Origin: Toxoplasma gondii ME49
Taxonomy: Eukaryota > Apicomplexa > Conoidasida > Eucoccidiorida > Sarcocystidae
Assembly (NCBI RefSeq): GCF_000006565.2
Contig: NC_031467.1
Span: 1,240,001-1,304,000 of the forward strand
Length of the DNA: 64,000 bases
Direction: 5' to 3'
The position numbers were made by a program, and so were the translations under genes. How positions within the stretch are numbered: the stretch's first letter is position 1; the number at the start of each line of letters is the position of its first letter. A model generated the notes under the pieces. That model searched no databases. It was not told the DNA's origin and saw only the letters and a list, made by a program, of their open reading frames with translations. Below, piece after piece: positions 43,877-53,726 of the stretch.

Positions 43877-46652
43877 AATATGTATAGAGATGTGTACGTA
43901 CATATGAATGGATGCATATATATGTATACATGTATACACGTATATGCATGTGACTGTGGCAAGAAAGGACGGTGGAACTTGTGAGAGATTTTCTTTCGCA
44001 TAGGTTGCGCCACGAGTTCGAGATGCACGGACTCATGGTTCTGCGCCGGGAATGCAAATGTAATTTTATGTTATCTTCACAGACGAATGTGAAACGTTAT
44101 CTAGAGGCGAGTGTCTGCACGGCAAGAATACTTTTTCACTTGCGTGGTCAGCGCGCCCTGACCGCTCGAGGCAGCTGTCTGTACAGCTGACGGCCGGCGC
44201 GCTGATTCATGTTCCCTCCTGCCGCCTCGGCCGTTTGCGCCGAGCCTCATAGTGCCGAAGGCGCACTAGACAGAACGAAGAGCGAAGACGAGAAGGAACA
44301 GCGAAGGAGAGAGAGGAAGGAGAGAGAAAGACAGGAAGACAGGAAGGAGAGGAAGAAGGCAGACAAAGCGCGGGAAGGGAGAGAGAAAAAAGAACTACAG
44401 GAGACAGAGGGAGAGAGGGAGGAAGAACGGGAGAGAAAGCGGGGGACAGAAGACGTTGGAGAGAAGACAGGAAGCACTCGTTTCACTTGAGAGTGAAAGA
44501 ACGAAGACCTACGCCTGCCACGCACGGCGAGAAATTCTTTTCGGATTTCTAGGAGCTCCGCCTCGAGCGCCTCGATGCTCCGAAAACACTCCAGCTGAAG
44601 AAAAAACAAAAGTGGAGAGCTCGTATGGATAAATTCTAAAAACTGGAATAGCGTGGAAAACAGTGCAGCGAGAAATCTTATGGCCGATGAAAGGAGACAG
44701 GAAATTTCCACGTTGAAAAACGAAACGGAGGCCAAACAAACACATCGACGACGCAAGCGACCAAGCCCACACAAACGCATGCAGTTTATCTTGTTTATCT
44801 GAGTCTAACTATAAGCAAAGATGCACAAATATGTACACAGATCTGCAGATATAAAATCTTGAGAGACGCAGATATATATACATATATAGATAGATAGATA
44901 TGTACATATTTGTATGTGTATATATCCAAGTACATAAAAATAGATCTGCATCGACGCAGATATACATATGTCTGCGTATATACGCATATAAGTATGAATA
45001 TGTATACGTGCCTACATAAAGACGTATACACATGTCTTTGTGTGCATGTGAGATGTTTCTGAAGAGTCTGCACAACTGTGCAGATCACTGTCTCACCTGT
45101 TTCTCGGCATTGTGCGTTTCGACTGCGAAGATCATTTCCGTCTGAAGAAATTGAAGAACATGGAGAGCAACACAGGGTCCGAAAATCGAGGAAGCGAAAC
45201 GGGAACATGGGAGAAACGCGCGAAGACGCCCTCGGCAAGTACACTCGAAACACTCCGGTTCGCTCAGCAAACTACGCAGTTCTCTCCTTGAGCCGAAGGC
45301 TTGTCTTCAGGGGCTCGGCTTCACTCACTTTACATTGTAAATATTTACATACAGACATATATATGTAAACCGATATGTATATATTTCATATATATATATA
45401 TATATGTATAAATGTGTACTCAGAAACTGACTCCCATTGCGAGACAGAGAGGGAGATCGCGGTCCGGTCCTGTTAGAGGCAGCACAAGATCAGCGAGGCT
45501 CTGCATGCGTTTTGTCACACGATTCAGAGTTTGCAAGTAGCGAAAGCACAACGCGTTCTTCCTTCGTCAAAAATGGCCTCTGAAAATCGCGGCTCTTCGA
45601 AGCTCGTAGGCTCCGCGACGAACTGAAAACGAAACGACTTGTCCAGCAACTTCCATAGATGTCCACGCATAAATACAGAGAGCTGTCCACAGCACACACG
45701 AGCGTCGAACGCGCGACTGAAACGCAAGCGCATGCGCCTACAGAGAGATTCACATCCCTCCACATGCAGATGCAAGTACACAAGTCGACGTCTCCACGCT
45801 TTCTCATCCATATGCATATATATATATATATAGGCCTATATCGATATATACATGCATATATATATATATATGCATGTATATATCGATATATAGAAGGAAA
45901 GACAGATGAAGAGAGAGCGAAGCACACAGAGGTCGAGGAAAAAGAAGACGAGACAGCGCAATAGACGGGAGTTGGACCCCACTTACAATTTGCTTGGAGC
46001 GCTGCTCTCTTTTCTCTTCGTAGGCGCATGCAAGCCTGCCAGCCTCGCGCTGCATTTTTTTTCGGTTTTTCCGCCAGAGCCGGAGTGCGGGAGACACCCG
46101 TTCAGCGAGCGCCCAGAGTCGGGCCTCCCCCAGGAGGGCGACGAGGAGGACGCATGCAACCAGGAGCGAAGCGAGCAAAAGCAGCAGCCAGTTAATCCAG
46201 AAGGTAAAGGCCGAAACCTTCTCGACTCGGCGAGAGAAAGTAAACCGGACGTTCGCAGGGCGGACCCCTCGCGGAAACGGAGGCAGAGACGCAAACGGAG
46301 AAGACGACACCGAAGGGGAAAACACAGTTGTTTTCTTCAGAGGAGACGAAGGCGATGACGGAGAAGAGGAAGAAGAAGCAGGAGTGGGTGAAGAACGAGA
46401 GGAAGAAGGAGAGGAAGAAGGAGAGGATGAAGAGAAAGGAGAAAGAGGAAAGGAGGAACAGGATTCGCCGGGCGAAGCGGGACACTGGAAATGCTCTGCC
46501 TTCGTAGGTTTCGCAGCAGTTGCATGCGAGACAGTGCAGATTCCATTGACGGACAAGAGCAGAAGGAAGAGAAGGCTGGAAAGGCTCCTCAAAGCTCGAA
46601 GAAGCCACGCCTGTCTCCCCGGGCGACCGAAGCAGCATCTGCTGAGGCACAT
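42994..46652 (-). CDS. Type I-like membrane protein with signal peptide, one TM helix, coiled coil and acidic tail, 5 exons
   Basis: Exons in coding order: 46652-45987, about 45557-45432, 45141-45097, 44594-44513, 43661-42994 (about 528 aa). Phases match for all joins, but the exon 2 acceptor (AGGAAG/AACGCG) is weak and uncertain. An N-terminal signal peptide (LRSLSSLLFLLLLSVNGIC) is followed by a Cys/Ser/Pro-rich ectodomain, then one TM segment (WINWLLLLLASLLVACVLLVA, about residues 150-172). The cytosolic part is predicted helical (VTKRMQSLADLVLP; LECFRSIEALEAELLEIRK), then an Arg cluster and a long acidic Glu/Ser tract, ending LINSAKVLQH. I do not recognise the family. The topology suggests a secretory-pathway or plasma-membrane/alveolar protein with a coiled-coil partner. 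Divergent from the TRAPPC12-like gene. Confidence 0.65.
43720..43950. repeat. TATATA/GTATAT microsatellites in membrane-protein intron 4
   Basis: Mixed CATATA, GTATTTGT and TATATA arrays between exons 44594-44513 and 43661-42994. Confidence 0.8.
44870..45420. repeat. TATA-type microsatellites flanking membrane-protein exon 3
   Basis: Arrays at 44870-45010 (intron 3) and 45340-45410 (intron 2) on either side of the 45-nt exon at 45097-45141. Confidence 0.75.
45810..45895. repeat. TATATA microsatellite with long inverted repeat in membrane-protein intron 1
   Basis: TATCGATATATACATGCATA is followed by a TATA core and its near-perfect reverse complement TATGCATGTATATATCGATA, giving a potential hairpin of more than 20 base pairs at about 45838-45892. 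Confidence 0.8.
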
Positions 46653-48806
46653 TGCTCTTCAGCGGCTGATGATCCGGTCGAACTCTCACACGCAGAAGAC
46701 TCAACGCCAATCAGCCTGTTCATGACACCACTTCACATTGTACCTGAATGGAATTTCCTAGCGGACCTGCGTTTGTTTTTTTCGTTCTGAGAAAAGAATG
46801 TCTCGTCTCCGTCTCTGTGTGCCGAACGAAGGAGTTCTCGTCTCCCCAGAAGCCGCAGAGAAAGCGGCTCGGGTGCACAAGGGCGGCGACACCGAGTACC
46901 CAGGAGCAGTCGAGGTCAAGAAGCGAGGAGCAGAAGGAAGGCCTGCGAAAGTGAAGACGAAAAGATCTCTCAAAGGCGCCTGAACCGTGCAAAGGCGGAG
47001 GCTGTCGCGCTCGTCTCCGTCGAGCGCGACGCCGCGCCTGCAGGAGACGCGCCCGCGAGACACTCTGCGTCGCCGTCCGCGTCGGGTGTACGTACACCTG
47101 GTCAGGCTGGAGAATGTGATACCCACAGACGGAGATCGGAGCGTCGACTCGGGTGTCTCAGTGCGTTGTTCCCGAAAGAACTCTTGCGCGGAGAACGAGG
47201 ATCGATCAGGCAGCTTGCATGCGCAGCGAAGAAATGAAAGGTCGTTTTCAAGTGGAAAACCACACACGGCCGGAAAGAGAGAACCCTCTGAGGCTCCGGA
47301 AAGGAAAGCCGGAAAGGGCGCAAAAGAAAGAAGAAGGGGGTGAGACAAGAGAAAGCGGGGCACAACGGTGGAGAGGAAAAGGACAGCCGAAGAGGAACAC
47401 AGGAAGCTAAGGCGAAGACGAGGTGCAGAAAAGACAGCCGGAGAGAGAGCGACAAAGTGAGCAGGGGTCTTTCCGGCGAGAAGCGAAGCAGCGAGTCGCG
47501 AAGGTATAGGAAGAGAAAAAATCCCTCCAAGTCCTTAGGACTGCCCAGACAGGGAGAGACGAGCGGGAGACGCCAGAGGCGCGCCGTGCACGCTCCAGGA
47601 CAGAAAGTCCGGTCTGCCGCGCACTCTGCATGCAGTCAGGGGCGCAGACACGAATCATAAGAACACCAAAGAGACCGAGGAGCGCCTGTGAGGCCAATAT
47701 AACGACAGACGAAAGCTGAAGACTAACGCGAAGCAGAAAAGGGAGCCGCGCCGAGGGGCAGAACCGAAAAGCGCCACGCGGTGTCTCGACACCGGGCGGT
47801 GGCGCACGGGGTTTCCTTCGCTCGTCTGGCAGAGCAGAAACCGAAACGAAGAAAGCTGCTCGCGTTTTGGGGAGGAAGAATCCTTCACATCCACCTGCGT
47901 GCTCTCAGGAGTCATTGAGATCGCTTCCTCTCGCTCAACAGAGCCTCCCTCTGAGAGTTGTGCGACAGTCTGCCTGCCGAGTACGCGTGCAGGTGTCTGC
48001 ATGCAGCTCGAGGCCCGCGCCAGTCTGAAAGACAGAGTTCTTTGTCGAGGCCGTTCCTGCGCTTTTCATGGACATGTGGAGTTTTGCAAGCGCCAAGAGA
48101 AACCTGGAAACGTGGAAATCTCCATCCGAGGCTCAGACCTGTCTGGCGGTGCCGCAGGTCCTCGCTCTCCTCGCTCGTTTCTTCTTCGCGAGGCGTCGCA
48201 GAAGCAGCCGAGGCAGCGAAAAGTTTCAGTGCCAGCTCGCTGCCTCTGCGCTGGTTCTCGTTTCTTCGGCTTCTGTTTGCCCTCTCTCGTCGATGTGTGT
48301 GTGTGTTCTCCGAAAATTTTGCTCTCCTCCCTTCCGTACACCACCCGCGGGCTGCTATGGAGCGTCGATTCCCATCGAAGGCATGACTCGTTCCCTCTCT
48401 ACTACTGCACTACCGCTGTCATTTCTCTTTTGTTTCCTGTCTCTTCCTTCCAATATCGTCCTTGCTCTCTCGTCATCGGTATCGCTCCTTCCCGTTACCC
48501 TGTTCGCGTTCTCTTTCTCCCTCGGTATCTTTCTTTCCTACTACCTCGTCTTCGGCGTCTTTGTCCCCGTTATCGCCCTCTGTGTAGTTTTCTCTTCTAT
48601 CTCTCTTTCTCCGCCGCTGAGTTCTCTGTTCCTCGCCATTTCTCGTTACTTTCCTCTGTCTCTCCGCTTCAGCCTGTTGTTGTTTGCGGCGCTCGTTCTT
48701 GCTGTCTTGATTTTGCACTCTCTTGTCCGCCTCGACAGAGGCTTGCTGGAGCGCCTGCAGTGCAAGAGGGCGGCCGAAGCCGAGGGGTCGACGCGCCTTG
48801 AAGACG
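46653..48806. promoter_or_regulatory. Divergent spacer between the membrane-protein gene (-) and TRAPPC12-like gene (+)
   Basis: About 2.2 kb containing one perfect copy of the dispersed palindrome (47085-47098) and several GCATGC-core motifs (near 47217, 47630, 48000). A further N-terminal exon of the TRAPPC12-like gene may lie in 48.0-48.8 kb; the + strand frame starting at Met 48068 is open, but its phase does not join the next exon. Otherwise nothing supported. Confidence 0.4.
47085..47098. promoter_or_regulatory. Dispersed palindrome copy 9 (divergent spacer)
   Basis: GGTGTACGTACACC, a perfect 14-bp palindrome between the membrane-protein and TRAPPC12-like genes. Confidence 0.6.
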
Positions 48807-51800
48807 ATGAGGAGTCCCGCGGGTTTCCAGGTGAGAGAAAAAACACCCTCGATTAAGAAAACTCAGCGTCTCTGAGTGGAGGGGGGAAAGGGAGGAGCGC
48901 GGGTGTAGAGTAAGAGGGAGGAGGGAGAAAGCAGAGAACGAACTCTGCCGCATGTCCCCATTGCTGGGTCTGTTCAGCAATCACCCGTCCAGGTAGTCTG
49001 CGGGAACTGTGAGGTGTACATACACCCCAACCTCGCGAGTGAGCTGTGGATAAACCGCAACTACGGGAGTGAACCAAGATGAAAGCGCGTGTCTCCCATG
49101 TCGTGGTCCACCCGGAGTCCAGTTTAAATGCGTTGTGGATTTGAGAAGGGCTTTCCTTTGGCAAGAATAGAAGCGCTTCGCAGCTCTTTGCGTTCCAGCA
49201 CAGTCGACTACGTTCAGGAGCAGCGCCAACCGCGTTCTTTCTGCCTTTTCCGGCCTTCTCTGCCGACCGCACCTGCTTGCTTCCCCCGTGGTTCTCTCTT
49301 CAGCAGCCGCCTCCACCGTACCCTGCGAGTTCTGGACCTCTCGGAGCTCGCTCCTTGGAAGCGCCTGCCGGAGGCGTCGGTTCTCCACTCAATGTCCCGC
49401 ACGGTGAACAACGCGCGTTGCTCTCTTCTCCTGGTGAGAAGGCCACCGAGGGAGAAGTTCGGCCCGACGACGAGATGAAGGCGCAAGTTGCAGCTCTTCT
49501 GTTGAAAAGACAGTTTCGATCTGTCCTCCGCCATGTGACCGGGGCTCTGCAGGTTCGTCTTTGCGCTGGAGTGGCAGCAGCGTCTCGCTTTTCCGTCTCC
49601 GCCCTGCTGTTGTCTCTCCTGCCCTCAGTTTAGCTTACGCCTTCTGCAAAAATCAAACCTAGACTCCCCTGCTTCAGGAGGTGCAGAGAGTCTCCACGCG
49701 GGGCTCTCGTGGTGCGCACTCGAGCAGAGTTGTCCCCCGTCTGTCTGTCTCCTCTTCGGGTCTGCCCCCTGAGTCCGCCGACGGGATTCCCCGCTTGGTT
49801 TCTTCGGTCTCTTCTTGCATCCTGGGAAACGAGTTGCCGGTTTTTTCCCGGTCCGCACAATACTACAGAACGCGACGAGTTTTTTCGTCCACGATCCTCG
49901 CTGTCCTCCGCTCTGAGTCCTCGGGTGCCACGGACAAGGCATGCACAACAGAACGATTTCCAGGCACAGGCGGCCGCGTCGAGACGCGTCTGTAGCATAT
50001 GCTGCACTCGTTGGTTGATCGAACCTCTTGTTTCTTTTGTCGTTCCTTTCTGCGCTCCTGCAGCCCGAGCTCCCGCCAGACCGCCTCCTTCAGTGGCTCT
50101 CAGTCAAAGTCTACGCACTTCTCTCTCTGAAGGTAATCGACCCTCTTCTTCTTTTGCTTTCCTGTCTCTCTGTCGCCTCCCTCCACTTCTTTTGCTACCG
50201 TTGCGCTGTCTCCTTCTCGTGGCTCTTTTCTTGTTGACCTTCGACCAGTTTCCTCCCTTCTCTCGCTCGCCGCCATCTTTTGCTGGTCGTCTGCGACGGT
50301 TCGTTTCACTTTATTTTCACTTTATTTTCACTGTTGTTCTCTCCGTCTCTCCTTCTCCCGGTCTCGCGTCTCGCCTCCTCTGTGTCCAGGACGCGGCCGG
50401 CATCGAGGCAGAGCTGCAGGCTCTGCCCCACCCGCTTTCTTCTTCCTTCTGGACCTACGAGCGCCACCGCCACATTTACCCAGTCTCCGACGAGACGACG
50501 GGGTCTCTGATTCCGTTTTGTCTCCACCTGTTCCTGGCGGCTGCGCCGAGCATCTGCACACCAAGTGCGCCGTCTGGCCTCGACGCCATCTACGCTCTCC
50601 TGCGCTTCTGTCGAAATCAACTTGGAAAGTTCTGCGAAGCCGCAAGGTGCTCCTGTGCCGTTGGCCCTCCCGCATCCCCTGCTCGCAACGCTCTCCTTCG
50701 TCTTCTCGTCCCTAGTGTCTCTGCTTCCTCTTCTTTCTCTTCTTCTCCTTTCGAGGATGCCCCGGCAGGGGCGACGCATTCCCCGTCTTCTTCTGGGAAG
50801 CAGGAATGTGCAGGGAACATCTCGGGGGACAGTTCGAGAGAAGGAAAGGAGGCGCGGGATGCGAGGAGCGACGCGCTGCATGCGCTCTGGCTCGAGCGCC
50901 TGACGATCGTTGCCTTCCTCGCAGCCGAAATCCTCGTCGCCAGAGGGCACCCGCAGGTAGGTCTCTCCCGGAGACAGAACGCGACGCCGCGGGGTAGAAT
51001 TTGCTTTTCACATGTCGACAGGCGCCAAGAAACAGTTGCAAAAAACGCAGCAAACAGAGTTGCCAAAAACGTCTATAGGCAACGAGACGCATTCACAAAA
51101 ATGCCTAACCAACTACCGTTTGCAGCGCCTCTCAAGTCAGCGCGACGCACACCTAAACGTACCGTCAGCCAGGCATTTCCAATGCCCAGATGCAACGATA
51201 CGTACGTAAAACGCACCTAGCTATGCGTGTCAGTGTACAGAGAAATGAATTTACATTCAAGGTCACTCTCTGTCGTGAAGCTCTCCACGAATATATTTTT
51301 TTGTTTAGACACATGTCGTCTATGCATGCATCTAAACGTGGACGTTGGATGCGTGGACCTGTCTGTATAACTTGCTTGACTGTGTACGTAAATGTATGCA
51401 TGTAGACGTTTGGGTCTGCATAGGTGTACGGGCGTCGATAGAAGGCTACGTGAAGAGATCTGCCTATTCGTAAGGCGTTCGACGTGGTGGATGGCTGTCG
51501 AGCCCCTGCGGCGTATTTGGCGTGAGCGTCAGAGCATTCGTCGAAGCAGAGAACTTTTATGTTAGGGGGTGCATCTTTTTTGCAGGAGGCTCTTCAACTC
51601 CTGCAAGAAGAGATTCTCCCACGGCGCCAACACATGCCGACGCTCTCGCTGATGGGCCGCATCAGCCTTCGTGTGAGTGGTCGACTTTGAACTTTCTCCA
51701 GTTTTCGTTTTCCTTATCCCAAGCTACTTGCAAGTTCTTCTCATTCTTACCACAGGTGTAGGCTTACGCGCAGCCGCATGCATTTGCACTTCGGGACATG

Positions 51801-53726
51801 TCGTAGCTTCTTGTAGGAAAACAGGTCTCGTCTACTACGGTGTCCTGAATCAACACTCTCAGCCAGTGACAAATAGACAGCGCGTGGGTGGATCGGCAGA
51901 GACAGCAAAGGACAACCTGCGTCGCGCGGCGCTCGTGAGTAAGTCTATGCAGCGCGGAAAGGACGTCCAGTGTCTGTACGCCTGGACAGGGGGTTGATAA
52001 TTTACATAGGAACTCGATGTTCGTTGGTTGCATGCGTTCCCACTTGTCCATTGAAACGCGCCATGAACGGCTCGCGTCTCTCACACTGCAAAGTTTCCCC
52101 GTCCGCGTAACGTGATCCAGCTTGATTTTCTGTGGTTGTTTCAACTGCTCCAAAGGGTTAAGGTGCATCCTGTAAACCAGGCACTCGTCAACTTAAGCGG
52201 AGGAGTCTTCTTGCGTCGTTAGTGACTTTTTGTGACATCAATGCTAACTAACGAGCCAGAGGTTCTGGATGGTCGTCTTTTGAACAAAAGGAAAACAAAG
52301 AGTCTCTGTCTCGGCTGCGGGTGGTAAAAGCCTGTCCGGCGCGCTTCCCGCCGTCACCTGCATGTGTTTGTCCTGTGGCATCTCCCAGATGAGCTGTCTC
52401 GATCTCGCTGAAGAGTTCTTCGGTTACGTCGAGTGTCTAAGCGAGCGTGAGAGCGTCGTGACAAGGACGAACAAGTGAGGGCAATCAGCGCATGCATTTC
52501 GTGCATGACTTTGCTCGGAAAGTCTAGTTCAGAGGACCAATTTCGATGTCGACGTCTCTGCTTTCTAGAACTGCTGAGAATTTCGGATATCTCGAGAGAG
52601 TGTGGCAACGAATCCAGTGTCTCCCGTGGCGATCCCGGTGACTGCATGCAGTTTCTGCACCCTGGCCAGCGTGACCCATGCATTTCGCACTCTGTCTCTC
52701 GCTTGTCTTGTCTTTCTTGTGTACGGTGCCGTGCGCCCACCAGTTTTCTCTGTCCCTTTTGCTCTGTCACGATACGCACGCAAGCGTCCGAGTGAAAAAC
52801 GTCCTTCTGGATGTCGAAGAAACCAGAGTGGATGTACGTACCGTTCACTCCGTTCAGAGTCCGCTGTGACTGTCTCGTTCCCTTCGCTGAGTCGTGTCAC
52901 GCTCTGCATGCAGCGGCTTGCTGGCGCTGCTCAGCCGAGACGCGACAGCGGCTCGCAGAGAGTTCGAGGCGGGTCAGGCGTTGGCCAGGGCAGGCGAAGA
53001 AGAAAGGCGACAATTTTTGCTGGGAGTGAGTGCCTTCGAGACCAGTCGAGAAGAAGTTCACGAAGCCGAGCAAGCGCGACAGGCTGCGGCGCTCCCTGGT
53101 TGGGCCACCAAGCGCCTGGCAGCCGTCACCTTCCCGTCCGCGCTCGCGAGCACTGCGGCGAATCTCGCAGTGGCAAACTTGTACGACAAAAAACTCTACG
53201 AGGCGACGGTGGCTCTCGAGTGTGCCATGGAACGCCATCCAGTACGTTAAAACTCCGATTTCGTCGCGAAACGCTGGAAAGAAGCCGACACGATCGTGCA
53301 AAGAGACACCGCAGAACAGAGGTTTTGCTACACATGGAGGCGTACACAGAGAAGTGGCGACAGAAGAGAGACATTGAAAGAGATGTGCGCCTGAAGGAAC
53401 AGCTGGGAATGCAGCAGAGAAACGACAGAAAAGAGTTCCTAAAACAGGCAGACGCGGACATGCAGGGACAGCCTGAGGTACAGATCGAGACTGAAGTGTC
53501 AGAATGTCGTTGGGGTTCCCGGTGTCCCCTGGTGGTGAAGACAGTGGGGTGCTGGTCTTTGCGTTTCGTTTCTCAGGAAGAGTCGCTCTTTGTCGGAGGT
53601 GTGAGGAATCTGCTGACGTTGTACGAGTTCTCCCTCAACAAGCAGACTTGCCTGCCCTACTTGTCGAATCTCATTCTGACAGCGGCAGCTGAGGATCAGG
53701 AGCTCGCTGCACTCGTCGCGCCGTAA
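48807..53726 (+). CDS. TRAPPC12: TRAPPC12-like subunit of the TRAPP vesicle-tethering complex (TPR protein), 8 exons
   Basis: Exons: 48807-48830, 49304-49552, 50064-50132, 50390-50956, 51586-51672, 52389-52474, 52914-53241, 53577-53726 (1560 nt, 519 aa), phases consistent. The conserved order of TRAPPC12/TTC15 is visible: ETTGSLIPFCLHLFLAA, ALWLERLTIVAFLAAEIL, EALQLLQEEILPRRQHM with LMGRISLRMSCLDLAEEFF, the TPR pair NGLLALLSRDATAARREF and ANLAVANLYDKKLYEA, and the C-terminal VRNLLTLYEFSLNK block. TRAPPC12 belongs to metazoan-type TRAPPIII and acts in ER-Golgi tethering and autophagy; an apicomplexan copy would act at the early secretory pathway. Exon 1 (MRSPAGFQ) is short, and the true N-terminus may lie further upstream. 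Shorter than the human protein, mainly in the variable N-terminal part. Confidence 0.82.
49013..49026. promoter_or_regulatory. Dispersed palindrome copy 10 (TRAPPC12-like intron 1)
   Basis: GGTGTACATACACC in intron 1. Confidence 0.6.

Noticed and set aside
49709..51220. 503-codon continuous + frame taken as one exon
   Set aside because: Only 50390-50956 matches TRAPPC12; consensus splice sites bound it, and the upstream part is intron plus an exon read in a different frame.
52602..53726. 374-codon + frame taken as one exon
   Set aside because: It crosses an intron (53242-53576); the true last exon starts at 53577 with the conserved C-terminal block, and the upstream part is out of the TPR frame.
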